Counted from the stretch's first letter, positions 35,129 through 44,560 are shown. The stretch is DNA of 64,000 nucleotides from an uncultured Coriobacteriaceae bacterium (GCA_944319885.1 CALUFC010000008.1:1-64000); one strand, 5' to 3'. Notes: generated by a model from the letters alone, not told the origin. Made by a program: numbers and translations.

Positions 35129-36541
35129 ATGGCAAAGCAGCGCACCGAGGTCGCGGACATCGACCGCAGCCTCTACGACATCATCGACTCCGAGGAGGGC
35201 TTCGAGGCGCTCGACGCCGGCCTCACGCCCGACATCGTCGAGGAGATCAGCCGCCGCAAGGACGAGCCGGCATGGATGCTCGAGTTTCGTCTGAAGTCGC
35301 TCGAGATCTACAACCGCTTCCCCAACCCCACCTGGGGCCCGGCCATCGACGGTCTCGACATGAACAACATCGTTACCTACGTGAAGCCCAACACCGATCA
35401 AAGCGCCACGTGGGACGAGGTCCCCGACGACATCAAAAACACCTTCGAGCGCTTAGGCATCCCCGAGGCAGAGCGGAGCTATCTCGCCGGCGTGGGCGCG
35501 CAGTACGACTCGGAGCTCGTGTATCACAACATGCAGGACACCGCCGCGCAGATGGGCATCGTCTACTCCGGCATCGAGGAGGCGCTCCACGAGCCGAAAT
35601 GGGAGGCGCTCATCCGCGAGAAGTTCATGACGCTCATCCCGCCCACGGACCACAAGTTCGCGGCGCTGCACGGCGCGGTGTGGAGCGGTGGCTCGTTTGT
35701 CTACGTGCCCGCCGGCACCAAGCTCGACTTCCCGTTGCAGAGCTACTTCCGCCTGAACGCGCGCGGCGCGGGCCAGTTCGAGCACACGCTCATCATTGTG
35801 GAAGACGATGCCGATCTCCACTTCATCGAGGGCTGCTCGGCACCCAAGTACAACGTAGCCAACCTCCACGCCGGCGCGGTGGAGCTCTTCGTGGGCAAGC
35901 GCGCGCACCTGCGCTACTCCACGATCGAGAACTGGTCCAAGAACATGTACAACCTGAACACCAAGCGCGCGCGTGTGGACGAGGAAGGCGAGATCGAGTG
36001 GGTCTCGGGCTCGTTCGGCAGCCACGTGGGCTACCTCTATCCCATGAGCGTGCTGGCCGGGCGCAAAAGCCGCTCGAGCTTCACGGGCATCACGTTTGCC
36101 GGCGCGGGCCAGAATCTCGACACCGGCTGCAAGGTGGTGCTAAACGCCCCCGACACGAGCGCCACGGTTGAGACCAAGGGCATCTCCAAGGGCGGCGGCG
36201 TGCAGACGTTCCGCAGCTCGGTGGTGGTGACGCCGCGCGCGGAGAACGCCGCGGTGAGCGTGAGCTGCCAGTCGCTCATGCTCGATGACGAGAGTCGCTC
36301 GGACACCATTCCCGCGATGGACATCCGCGCCAAAAACGTCGACGTGGGCCACGAGGCAACGATCGGCCGCATTGGCGACGACAAGGTCTTCTACCTCATG
36401 AGCCGCGGCATCCCCGAGGAGGAGGCCCGCGCCATGATTGTGAACGGCTTTGCGAACCCGGTGGCCAAGGAGCTGCCGCTGGAGTACGCCGTCGAGATGA
36501 ACAACCTCATCAAGCTCGAGATGGAAGGGGCGATTGGCTAG
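35129..36541 (+). CDS. sufB: Fe-S assembly scaffold SufB
   Basis: A 470-residue beta-helix protein. Typical stretches are PAWMLEFRLKSLEIY, GAQYDSELVYHNMQ, VWSGGSFVYVPAGTKLDFPL, EGCSAPKYNVANLHAG, STIENWSKNMYNLNTKRA, and MLDDESRSDTIPAMDIRAKN with a C-terminal SRGIPEEEARAMIVNGF. With SufC and SufD it receives sulfur and assembles the cluster. The stop is directly followed by the sufD ATG, so the two are tightly coupled. Confidence 0.96.
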   Translation: MAKQRTEVADIDRSLYDIIDSEEGFEALDAGLTPDIVEEISRRKDEPAWMLEFRLKSLEIYNRFPNPTWGPAIDGLDMNNIVTYVKPNTDQSATWDEVPDDIKNTFERLGIPEAERSYLAGVGAQYDSELVYHNMQDTAAQMGIVYSGIEEALHEPKWEALIREKFMTLIPPTDHKFAALHGAVWSGGSFVYVPAGTKLDFPLQSYFRLNARGAGQFEHTLIIVEDDADLHFIEGCSAPKYNVANLHAGAVELFVGKRAHLRYSTIENWSKNMYNLNTKRARVDEEGEIEWVSGSFGSHVGYLYPMSVLAGRKSRSSFTGITFAGAGQNLDTGCKVVLNAPDTSATVETKGISKGGGVQTFRSSVVVTPRAENAAVSVSCQSLMLDDESRSDTIPAMDIRAKNVDVGHEATIGRIGDDKVFYLMSRGIPEEEARAMIVNGFANPVAKELPLEYAVEMNNLIKLEMEGAIG

Positions 36542-37795
36542 ATGGCTCAGACGCTCACCCATGTGAATGCCATGCCCGCCCCCACCTGGGGCTGGCTCAA
36601 GATGAACGAGACCACGCTCGAGATTCCCGAGGGCCTGCAGCCTGCGGGCGCCGCGGCGGTCGAGGTCGAGCTCGAGGGCGCGCATCCCGGCGATGCCGAC
36701 GCCTTCACCGCAGCGCTTACGCGCTTGGAGGCCGCCACGCGCCATCTGCGCCGCGCCTCGGCACCCGGCGACGCCGCCGACCGCGAGCGCCTGGCAGATG
36801 CCGACGAGGCGCTCGACGTTCCCGCGCTCTCCGGCTACCAAACCTGGGCCGTTGCCACGGAGGAGGCGTACGCCCCCGAGCAGGCCTTCGAGACCGGCAT
36901 GGGCGAGGATGCCTATCGCTTCCTGCGTGAGATGGCGGGTGCCACCCGTGTCATCGAAGCCCCTGCGGGCGCGCAGGCGCGCGTGACCGTATCTGTCACC
37001 GGCGCCGATGCCGCGGTTGCCGTGGCCTCGACCGACGTGGTGGCACACGCCGGCAGCGAGCTTACCGTGGTGATCGCGCTCGATGCGCCCGCCGAGGGCA
37101 CGGGCCTCGTGGGCTCAGCGCTGCGCCTCGTGGCAGAAGCGGGCGCGCGCGTGGACGTTGTCTGCGTGCAAACCGCTGGCGACGGCTACATCGCGCTCGA
37201 CGACTCCGGCTTCTTCGTGGCCGACGATGCCCGCGTGAACGTACGCCATGTGGTGCTGGGCGCAGGCCGCTCCCTCACGGGCCTTGCCAGTGAGCTCGCC
37301 GGCGACCGCGCCCGCATGGACGTCGACACAAGTTACCTCGGTGCACGCGAGCAGCAGCGCGACTTCAACTACGAGCTGCGCCATCGCGGCCGCAACACAC
37401 ATAGCGACCTTTCCGCCAACGGCGTGCTCGCCGGCGCGAGCGAAAAGATCCTGCGCGGCACGATCGACCTCGTGCACGGCTGCAAAGGCTCCACGGGCTC
37501 GGAAAACGAGACCGTGCTGCTGGCCGACGAGCGCGTGAAGAACAAAACCGTGCCCATCATTCTGTGCGACGAGGACGATGTCGCCGGCAACCACGGCGCC
37601 ACCATCGGCCATGTCCGCCCCGACCAGCTCTTCTACCTCATGTGCCGCGGCATCTCCGCCGAGGCAGCGGAGGGGCTGTTTATCCGCGCCAAACTCGAGG
37701 ACGCCTGGCTTGCGGCACCCAACGAGCGCATCCGCGCTGGCATCGAGCGTCTGGGCGGCGCGCTGTTCGATGACTTCGAGGAGGAGATCGCATGA
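36542..37795 (+). CDS. sufD: Fe-S assembly protein SufD
   Basis: A 417-residue SufB paralogue that pairs with SufB. The N-terminal third is poorly conserved and Ala-rich. The family C-terminus is clear: RNFELRHRGRNTHSDLS-like HRGRNTHSDLSANGVLAGAS, DERVKNKTVPIILCDEDDVA, NHGATIGHVRPDQLFYLMCR and GISAEAAEGLFIRAKLED. It starts immediately after sufB and its stop overlaps sufS as ATGA, giving translational coupling on both sides. Confidence 0.92.
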   Translation: MAQTLTHVNAMPAPTWGWLKMNETTLEIPEGLQPAGAAAVEVELEGAHPGDADAFTAALTRLEAATRHLRRASAPGDAADRERLADADEALDVPALSGYQTWAVATEEAYAPEQAFETGMGEDAYRFLREMAGATRVIEAPAGAQARVTVSVTGADAAVAVASTDVVAHAGSELTVVIALDAPAEGTGLVGSALRLVAEAGARVDVVCVQTAGDGYIALDDSGFFVADDARVNVRHVVLGAGRSLTGLASELAGDRARMDVDTSYLGAREQQRDFNYELRHRGRNTHSDLSANGVLAGASEKILRGTIDLVHGCKGSTGSENETVLLADERVKNKTVPIILCDEDDVAGNHGATIGHVRPDQLFYLMCRGISAEAAEGLFIRAKLEDAWLAAPNERIRAGIERLGGALFDDFEEEIA

Positions 37796-39132
37796 TCGAC
37801 ACCGAGTCCGTCTCCTGCGAGACCTGCACCGCGCCCACGCCGGGCATGATCGATGCCTCCGACGAGGCCTCGCGCGCCTGGCCGCGCGTGGATATCGACG
37901 CCAACCCCTACAAGGAGGCGTTCCCACTCTTTGCCGAGCGCCCCGACATCGCGTTTCTCGACAGCGCCGCCACCGCGCAGCGCCCCTCCTGCGTACTCGA
38001 CGCGCAGAAGCGCTTCTACGAGACCATGAACGCCAATCCCCTGCGCGGCCTGTACTCGCTCTCCGTCGAGGCAACCGAGGCCATCGCCGGCGTGCGCGCG
38101 CAGATCGCACGGCTCATCGGCGCGGTGGATGAGCGCGACCGCGCTCAGGCGTCCGAGATCGTCTTCACACGCAACACAAGCGAGGCGCTCAACCTCGTTG
38201 CGAAGGCGTTCGCCCCGGGCGTGCTCAAGCCCGGCGACGAGGTTGCCATCACCATCATGGAACACCACTCCAACCTCATCCCCTGGCAGCAGGCCTGCCG
38301 GGCCGCGGGTGCCACGCTCGTCTACCTCTACCCCACCAAGACTGGCGAGCTCACCGACGAGGAGATCGCTGCCAAGATTGGCCCCAAGACCAAGATCGTG
38401 GCGGCAACCATGGTCTCCAACGTGCTGGGCTGCCGCGTGCCGGTCGAGAAGCTCGGCCGCGCGGTGCATGCGCACGGCGGCTACCTTGTGGTCGATGCCG
38501 CGCAGAGCGTGCCGCATATGCCGGTTGACGTGCGTGAGATCGGTGCCGACTTCCTGGCGTTCTCGGCACACAAAGCGCTCGGTCCCATGGGCGTGGGCGT
38601 GCTGTGGGGACGCATGGAGCTGCTCGATGCCGCCGAGCCGTTCCTCACCGGCGGCGAGATGATCGACTCAGTAACCGAGCAGGATGCCGTCTGGGCGCCG
38701 GTACCCGAGAAGTTCGAGGCGGGCACGCAGGACGCCGCAGGCATCTATGCCACCGGCGTGGCACTCGACTACCTTGTCAACGAGGTGGGCTACGACGCCA
38801 TCCAGGCACGCGAACAGGCACTGGTGCACTACGCCATGAGCCGCATGGTCGAGCTGCCCTATGTTGAGATCTTGGGATCCATCTACTGGGACCGTCATCA
38901 CGGTGTTATCAGCTTCAACGTGCGCGGCATCCATCCGCACGACGTCGCGAGCATCCTTGATATGGATGGCGTCTGCATTCGCGCCGGCCACCACTGCGCC
39001 CAGCCGCTGCTGGCGTGGATGGAGTGCGAGAATCTCGCCTGCTGCCGCGCGAGCCTCGCCTTCTACAACGATCGCGCCGACATCGACCGCTTCATCGAGG
39101 GTCTCGAAAACGTCTGGAACACCTTCCATTAG
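37792..39132 (+). CDS. sufS: Cysteine desulfurase SufS
   Basis: A 446-residue group II cysteine desulfurase that releases sulfur from cysteine using PLP. FLDSAATAQRP, TRNTSEALNLVA, EHHSNLIPWQ, VDAAQSVPHMPVDV, AFSAHKALGPMGVGVLWG (Lys261 for PLP), and RAGHHCAQPLL (Cys402 persulfide). It is about 35 residues longer than usual at the N-terminus, where CETC (residues 9-12) could bind a metal or be redox active; an internal start is possible but no better ribosome site was seen. It passes sulfur to SufU, encoded next. Confidence 0.94.
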   Translation: MIDTESVSCETCTAPTPGMIDASDEASRAWPRVDIDANPYKEAFPLFAERPDIAFLDSAATAQRPSCVLDAQKRFYETMNANPLRGLYSLSVEATEAIAGVRAQIARLIGAVDERDRAQASEIVFTRNTSEALNLVAKAFAPGVLKPGDEVAITIMEHHSNLIPWQQACRAAGATLVYLYPTKTGELTDEEIAAKIGPKTKIVAATMVSNVLGCRVPVEKLGRAVHAHGGYLVVDAAQSVPHMPVDVREIGADFLAFSAHKALGPMGVGVLWGRMELLDAAEPFLTGGEMIDSVTEQDAVWAPVPEKFEAGTQDAAGIYATGVALDYLVNEVGYDAIQAREQALVHYAMSRMVELPYVEILGSIYWDRHHGVISFNVRGIHPHDVASILDMDGVCIRAGHHCAQPLLAWMECENLACCRASLAFYNDRADIDRFIEGLENVWNTFH

Positions 39133-39138
39133 CAACAA

Positions 39139-39186
39139 GGGGACGGGCTGAATCTTGTCACGCGCGACAACGTTCAGCCCGTCCCC
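39139..39186. repeat. Large hairpin between sufS and sufU
   Basis: GGGGACGGGCTGAA (39139-39152) pairs perfectly with TTCAGCCCGTCCCC (39173-39186), and TTGTC (39155-39159) pairs with GACAA (39166-39170) inside it. No U-run follows, so read-through into sufU is expected. It may stabilise the upstream mRNA or lower sufU output; the form suggests a dispersed REP-like element, but only one copy is in this window. Confidence 0.65.
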
Positions 39187-39210
39187 AATCCATCACGAGG
39201 AGCATCTCCC

Positions 39211-39645
39211 ATGGCCAACATCTACAGCTCGACCACCTTCATGGAGCACAACTCGCATCCCGATTACAAATACGAGATGGACGCGCCCACGCATAGCCAC
39301 GAGGGCATCAACCCCAGCTGCGGCGACGAGCTCACGCTCCAGCTGCGCGTGGAGGACGGCGTCATCGAGGAGGCGAGCTTCACCGGCCACGGATGCGCCA
39401 TCTCGCAGGCATCGGCCGATATCATGGCAGAGCTCATCACCGAAGAGACCGTCGAGGAGGCCCGCCGGCTCGCAGGGCTCTTCCTCGCCATGATTCGTGG
39501 CGAGGAGCTCTCTGAGGAGGATTACGAAGACCTCGACGAAGCCGCCCAGCTCAAGGACATCTCCCACATGCCCGCGCGCGTCAAATGCGCCGAGCTCGCC
39601 TGGCGCACCCTCGACGGTATGCTGGAGGGCGAGCCGAGCGCGTAA
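39211..39645 (+). CDS. sufU: Sulfur acceptor SufU
   Basis: A 144-residue IscU-fold protein with GAGGAGC before ATG 39211. Cys37 and Asp39 (NPSCGDE), Cys62 (GHGCAISQAS) and Cys126 (VKCAELAW) match the zinc ligands of Gram-positive SufU, which takes the persulfide from SufS. The insertion between the second and third Cys is typical of SufU rather than IscU. Last gene of the suf run; a 293-bp gap follows. Confidence 0.92.
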   Translation: MANIYSSTTFMEHNSHPDYKYEMDAPTHSHEGINPSCGDELTLQLRVEDGVIEEASFTGHGCAISQASADIMAELITEETVEEARRLAGLFLAMIRGEELSEEDYEDLDEAAQLKDISHMPARVKCAELAWRTLDGMLEGEPSA

Positions 39646-39938
39646 CCGCCCGCGCAAAACAAACACCCCCTATCGCGTTTTTCACGCACGCAATGGTGTA
39701 ACCGATGTCAGCCGACCAGACCCCTATTTCGCGCTATTTTTTCCTGCGGAAACGATGATGGACCAAGGGCTCTCCACAGCACCTCGGTCTCAAACCCTTG
39801 CGTGCGTGCATTTCTTTGCAATGACCACGAAACCCAGCGGCTTCTGCCGCTATTTCGCGGTAGAATGATGGTGCATGTCAGGTTCGGCTGGCTATCTTCG
39901 CATGGCTCGCCGATGAGAAACCAACAGAGAGGAGAGGC

Positions 39939-40673
39939 ATGCAGTACACAGCAGAAGTGGAGAACATGTGCCCCGTTGCCAAGGGCGCATACCACGGTCC
40001 CGCACCCATCCCCGAGGAGGGCAAGTGGGTCCAGGCCAAGGAGATCAAGGACATCTCCGGTCTTACGCACGGTGTTGGCTGGTGCGCACCTCAGCAGGGC
40101 GCGTGCAAGCTCACGCTCAACGTCAAGGACGGCGTCATCGAGGAGTGCCTCGTTGAGACCCTCGGCTGCTCGGGCATGACCCATTCCGCCGCCATGGCCT
40201 CCGAGATCCTTCCCGGCAAGACCATCCTTGAGGCCCTCAACACCGACCTCGTGTGCGACGCCATCAACGTCGCCATGCGCGAGATCTTCCTGCAGATCGT
40301 CTACGGTCGCAGCCAGACCGCGTTCTCCGAGGGCGGCCTGCCTGTCGGCTCCTCCCTCGACGACCTTGGCAAGGGCCTGCGTTCGCAGATCGGCACCATG
40401 TTCGGCACCAAGCTCAAGGGCGCTCGTTACCTCGAGCTCGCTCAGGGTTACGTCACCCGCATGGCGCTCAACGACAAGAACGAGATCATCGCGTTCGAGT
40501 TCCTGAACCTCGGCAAGTTCACCGACGCCCTCAAGAAGGGTGTTTCGCCCGAGGACGCCATCGCCGGCGCCATGGGCCACTATGGTCAGTGGGAGGCCGC
40601 TGCCAAGTACATCGACCCCCGAACCGATGAAGAGACCCACACCGTTGAGTCCGTCTTCCCGGTTCACGAGTAG
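39939..40673 (+). CDS. NifU/IscU-like iron-sulfur scaffold paired with GGGtGRT protein
   Basis: A 244-residue protein with GAGAGGAG before ATG 39939. Cys49, Cys56, Cys70, Cys77 and Cys106 line the N-terminal half; LVETLGCSGMTHSAAMASEI then LPGKTILEAL is close to the IscU/NifU cluster site. The C-terminal 110 residues (from about YLELAQGYV) are outside the IscU fold. It is followed after 20 bp by the GGGtGRT gene, a pairing known from annotation but without a described function, as far as I recall. Codon choice is strongly biased to a few codons, suggesting high expression. TAGAAT at 39861-39866 may be its -10 box; the -35 is weak. Confidence 0.8.
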   Translation: MQYTAEVENMCPVAKGAYHGPAPIPEEGKWVQAKEIKDISGLTHGVGWCAPQQGACKLTLNVKDGVIEECLVETLGCSGMTHSAAMASEILPGKTILEALNTDLVCDAINVAMREIFLQIVYGRSQTAFSEGGLPVGSSLDDLGKGLRSQIGTMFGTKLKGARYLELAQGYVTRMALNDKNEIIAFEFLNLGKFTDALKKGVSPEDAIAGAMGHYGQWEAAAKYIDPRTDEETHTVESVFPVHE

Positions 40674-40693
40674 AGAAAGGGAGGGAACGAATC

Positions 40694-41698
40694 ATGGCTG
40701 TAAGCTTCGAAGGTTACGAGCGCCGCATCGAGAAGATCAACGCGTGCCTCGCTGAGAACGGCATCTCCTCCCTCGAGGAGGCCCTTGAGATCTGCCAGGC
40801 TAAGGGCATCGACCCCCGCAGCATCGTCGAGGACGTCCAGTCCATCGCGTTCGAGAACGCCAAGTGGGCCTATACCCTGGGTTGCGCGCTTGCCATCAAG
40901 AAGGGCGCCAAGAGCGCTTCCGAGGCTGCCGCGATCATCGGCGAGGGCCTGCAGGCCTTCTGCGTGCCCGGCTCTGTTGCCGAGGACCGCAAGGTTGGTC
41001 TTGGCCACGGCAACCTGGGCTCCATGCTTCTCGGTGACGACACCGAGTGCTTCGCGTTCCTCGCTGGCCACGAGTCCTTCGCGGCCGCTGAGGGCGCCAT
41101 CGGCATCGCGATGAACGCCAACAAGGCCCGCAAGAAGCCGCTGCGCGTTATCCTGAACGGCCTTGGTAAGGACGCCGCCCAGATCATCGCCCGCATCAAC
41201 GGCTTCACCTACGTGAAGACCCAGTTCGACTACTTCACGAGCGAGCTCAAGGTCGTGGAGACCATCCCGTACTCCGACGGCCCGCGCGCCGAGGTCAACT
41301 GCTACGGCGCCGACGACGTCCGCGAGGGCGTTGCCATCATGTGGCACGAGAACGTCGACATCTCGATCACGGGTAACTCCACCAACCCCACGCGCTTCCA
41401 GCACCCCGTTGCGGGCACCTACTTCAAGGAGCGCGTGCTTGCCGGTAAGAAGTACTTCTCCGTCGCCTCCGGTGGCGGCACCGGCCGTACGCTCCACCCC
41501 GACAACATGGCTGCCGGCCCCGCCTCCTACGGCATGACCGACACCATGGGCCGTATGCACTCCAGCGCCCAGTTCGCCGGCTCCTCCTCGGTGCCCGCGC
41601 ACGTGGACATGATGGGCCTCATCGGCATGGGCAACAACCCCATGGTCGGTGCGACCGTCGCCTGCGCCGTTGCGGTCAACGCCGCGCTGAACGCGTAA
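40694..41698 (+). CDS. GGGtGRT protein (PF14057-like), function unknown
   Basis: A 334-residue protein with GGGAGGG before ATG 40694. The name-giving motif GGGTGRT is at residues 260-266 in SVASGGGTGRTLHPDNMAAG. Other conserved-looking parts are VGLGHGNLGSMLLGDDTECF, FLAGHESFAAAEG and NGLGKDAAQIIARINGF. Glycine-rich loops and many Asp/His suggest a nucleotide or metal-binding enzyme, but this is only a guess. It always seems to travel with a NifU-like scaffold, as here. Codon bias is as strong as in its partner, so both should be abundant. Confidence 0.82.
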   Translation: MAVSFEGYERRIEKINACLAENGISSLEEALEICQAKGIDPRSIVEDVQSIAFENAKWAYTLGCALAIKKGAKSASEAAAIIGEGLQAFCVPGSVAEDRKVGLGHGNLGSMLLGDDTECFAFLAGHESFAAAEGAIGIAMNANKARKKPLRVILNGLGKDAAQIIARINGFTYVKTQFDYFTSELKVVETIPYSDGPRAEVNCYGADDVREGVAIMWHENVDISITGNSTNPTRFQHPVAGTYFKERVLAGKKYFSVASGGGTGRTLHPDNMAAGPASYGMTDTMGRMHSSAQFAGSSSVPAHVDMMGLIGMGNNPMVGATVACAVAVNAALNA

Positions 41699-41737
41699 GC
41701 ACGGTACTGCTGACGCTTTGCCATAGCGGCTCACTGC

Positions 41738-41770
41738 GCCGCCCGGGACCTCCGTCTCGGGCGGCGTTTT
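41738..41770 (+). terminator. Intrinsic terminator after the GGGtGRT gene
   Basis: GCCGCCCG (41738-41745) and CGGGCGGC (41758-41765) form an 8-bp stem followed by GTTTTT, 40 bp after the stop codon. Confidence 0.85.
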
Positions 41771-41847
41771 TCACATGTGCCCGCATACACAGGCTGCGCG
41801 CCCGCTAAGCGCCCCTGTGCCCGCCACAGCCCTTGAGGACCGAAGCC

Positions 41848-43500
41848 ATGATGCATCCAAACATCCCCGACAGTTTCCTCGACACCTGCGACGTACTCGT
41901 CGTGGGATCAGGAATCGCCGGTTGCTGTGCCGCCATCGAAGCCGCGCGAGCGGGAGCGCACGTTGCCCTTGCAAGTGCGGGACCCCTTTTCAGCGGCTCC
42001 AGCTTCTTCCCCGGCACCTGGGGCCTTGGACTCATCGCCCCCATCGACACGGCGGATGCGCACGACCTTGTCGAGACGATCTGCCACGTAGGCGGCGGCG
42101 TCGAGGACCGTGCGCTCGTCGAGTCGTTCGCCCATGGTATTCCCGATTCGATTCACTGGATTGAGGAGCTCGGCGTTACGCTCAAGAAACCCGCGAGCGA
42201 TGCCAGCGCCCTGGAGTCCGCATTCATTCCCTGCTTCGACCACAAGCATCGCGTTTGGCGCGGCCTTGAGCGCACAAGCATGGAGCAAGCGTTTTCGCGT
42301 GAGATCGAACGTTTGGGCATCACCGTCCTCGAGCGGCACGAGCTGCTCGACCTGGTAACGCGCAGTAAGGCGGGCAGCGTCGAGGGCGCGATCCTCTATG
42401 ATCACCGTGCGCACGCGCTTCGGCACACTTGTTGCCAAGCCGTGGTGCTATGTGCAGGCGGCACGAGCGGTCTCTTCGAGCGGCGCCTCACCTCAGGCGA
42501 TGTGCTGGGCTCCGCTCATGGCATCGCGCTCAACCATGGATGCCGCCTTACGAATATCGAGTTCATGCAGATGATGCCTGGACTCATCGCGCCTGTGCGC
42601 GGCCTTGTATTCAACGAGAAGTCATTTCGCTACGCGTGCACGCAGCCCGCGCTCGCACGCGACCTCCTTGAGATGCGCAGCGCCTACGGACCTTTTACCT
42701 CGCGCCTCCCCTCCCGCGCTGTCGACCTCGCCATCGATGCCGCCGGCAAGGAGGGACTCTCGCTCACGTACCACTTCCCCGAACACGACGTGCCGGAATT
42801 TGTCGAAGAGTTCTGCCAATGGCTCGAAACCGAGCATGGTATCAAGCCAAGCGACGAGCTGCGCATTGCCATGTACGCCCATGCCTCGAACGGCGGCATC
42901 GCCATCGACAAGCACGGCGCAACGGGCACCCCGGGTCTGTTTGCCGCAGGCGAGGCAACCGGCGGCATGCATGGCGCCGACCGCATCGGCGGACTCTCGA
43001 GTGCGAACGGGCTTGTGTTTGGCAGGCGCGCAGGGCGGGCTGCGGCTTCATACGCGGCATCCGCTGCACCTGTCGCACGCGCCGCATCATCGAGCTCACC
43101 AAGCCGTCCCGCGCCACGCGGACGCGCCGCAATAACGGAATGGTTGCAGGAAACACAACGCCGCTTGAGACCACTCGATCGCACAGCTGCGACCACCCTC
43201 ACGGCCCAACTCAAGCGCATTATGTCCGCACACGCGATGGTCAGGCGAACCGAGACGGGGCTGGGGCAGGCATCACGCGAGCTCCGCACCATGGCCGCAG
43301 AGCTATACCCGCACACCGCGACATCGCACGTTGTCCCAGCATCCCACATGGACACTATGGAAGTCGAGGCGACGGCTCGCGCCGTGCGCCTCGAGGCACA
43401 GCTCAGACTGGCTCGCGAGATGATAGCCGCCATGCGCGCTCGCACCTGCAGCCTCGGCTCGCACTTCAGAGCCGATGAGCGCACCACGGACAAGCCCTAA
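41848..43500 (+). CDS. FAD-dependent oxidoreductase, L-aspartate oxidase/SdhA-like
   Basis: A 550-residue flavoprotein; ATG 41848 is used because TTGAGGAC lies upstream of it. The FAD-binding start is DVLVVGSGIAGCCAAIEAAR, and GLFAAGEATGGMHGADRIGG then LSSANGLVFGRRAG closes the FAD domain as in NadB, SdhA and FrdA. The C-terminal helical part (LRPLDRTAATTLTAQLKRIM, with AMVRRTETGLGQA) fits the same superfamily. nadA and nadC are not adjacent, so an aspartate oxidase role in NAD synthesis is possible, but fumarate reductase-like or other dicarboxylate activity cannot be excluded. It ends convergent with the transporter at 43497, stops overlapping by 4 bases. Confidence 0.72.
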   Translation: MMHPNIPDSFLDTCDVLVVGSGIAGCCAAIEAARAGAHVALASAGPLFSGSSFFPGTWGLGLIAPIDTADAHDLVETICHVGGGVEDRALVESFAHGIPDSIHWIEELGVTLKKPASDASALESAFIPCFDHKHRVWRGLERTSMEQAFSREIERLGITVLERHELLDLVTRSKAGSVEGAILYDHRAHALRHTCCQAVVLCAGGTSGLFERRLTSGDVLGSAHGIALNHGCRLTNIEFMQMMPGLIAPVRGLVFNEKSFRYACTQPALARDLLEMRSAYGPFTSRLPSRAVDLAIDAAGKEGLSLTYHFPEHDVPEFVEEFCQWLETEHGIKPSDELRIAMYAHASNGGIAIDKHGATGTPGLFAAGEATGGMHGADRIGGLSSANGLVFGRRAGRAAASYAASAAPVARAASSSSPSRPAPRGRAAITEWLQETQRRLRPLDRTAATTLTAQLKRIMSAHAMVRRTETGLGQASRELRTMAAELYPHTATSHVVPASHMDTMEVEATARAVRLEAQLRLAREMIAAMRARTCSLGSHFRADERTTDKP

Positions 43501-44528
43501 CGTGACGCGCGAGCCGGAGCATTCACGATAACGATACCCACAGCAACAAGCACCAGCGCCACCACGCACTGAAGCACCGGCAGCGAACCACCCTCGTCGA
43601 GCAACACAGCAGAGAGCACCACACCGAACACGGGATTCATGAAACCATAGATCGCCACGCGCGAGGTGGGGTTGTATTTAAGCAGCAGCGACCAGAGTGA
43701 GTACGCACAACCCGAGACGCATGCAAGCCAGCCAATGACACCGATAGCGGGAATCGAGAGCTGCTCGAGCCTGCCTCCGCATACAGCGCCCGCAAGCGCC
43801 AGCACCGCACCGCCTACCAGGAACTGATAGCCGCTCAACGCAACCGGATCATCGTGCTGCGCATAGACATGAATGAGCGACGAGGAGATCGCATAGCAAA
43901 GCGCTGCGATCAGGATGAAACCCTCGCCCGTAAACGACATGGATCCGCCAAGGTTTCCGCTGCCAAGGTTCACGAGGATCACGCCAGCGAATCCGACGGC
44001 GCAGCCTGCGATCTTGCGCGCGCTCAGCCGTTCTTGACGGAACACGAGCGCCGCCACAAGCACGCATAGAAAGGTGCTCGACGCGTTGATAATGGTTCCC
44101 TTGACTCCCGACGCATGCGATACGCCGATATAGAAGAACAGGTACTGTCCGATAGTCTGAGCAAGGCTGAGACGAACCACCATGCCCCAAGATGCCCGCT
44201 TGATGCGAGGCATGCTCCCGCGGGCCGCACCGCATGCCGTAAGGGCAACACAGCCCGCAAGCATGAATCTGATGCCAGCGAAGAGTATCTCAGAGGGTAT
44301 GTCCGACGAGGAGATGCCCAGCAACTCGTAGCCAATCTTGATGAAGGGAATCGCGCTGCCCCAGAGCCCGCAGGCAACCATGGCGAGCAGGCAAACACAC
44401 CATGGACGCGTGAGAAGTGAGGAAGACGGCTGCCGAGCTGTTTCTGTGCCGCCTTCGGAAGTTGACGCATGCTGCGCGCACTGCGACGGCGCCCCCGGCG
44501 CCCCCTCTTTTGTGACATCGCGTTGCAT
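43497..44528 (-). CDS. EamA/DMT-family exporter
   Basis: A 343-residue protein with AAGGAGGGAAG before ATG 44528; a longer frame would run through two tRNAs and is rejected. After a polar 45-residue N-terminus come ten hydrophobic helices in two EamA repeats. ACGLWGSAIPFIKIGYELLG, NASSTFLCVLVAALVFRQER and FMNPVFGVVLSAVLLDE are the family motifs. DMT exporters move amino acids, nucleotides or other metabolites outward; the substrate is unknown. Confidence 0.85.
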   Translation of the reverse strand: MQRDVTKEGAPGAPSQCAQHASTSEGGTETARQPSSSLLTRPWCVCLLAMVACGLWGSAIPFIKIGYELLGISSSDIPSEILFAGIRFMLAGCVALTACGAARGSMPRIKRASWGMVVRLSLAQTIGQYLFFYIGVSHASGVKGTIINASSTFLCVLVAALVFRQERLSARKIAGCAVGFAGVILVNLGSGNLGGSMSFTGEGFILIAALCYAISSSLIHVYAQHDDPVALSGYQFLVGGAVLALAGAVCGGRLEQLSIPAIGVIGWLACVSGCAYSLWSLLLKYNPTSRVAIYGFMNPVFGVVLSAVLLDEGGSLPVLQCVVALVLVAVGIVIVNAPARASR

Positions 44529-44560
44529 CTTCCCTCCTTTGCTCATCGCCGCTATGCATG

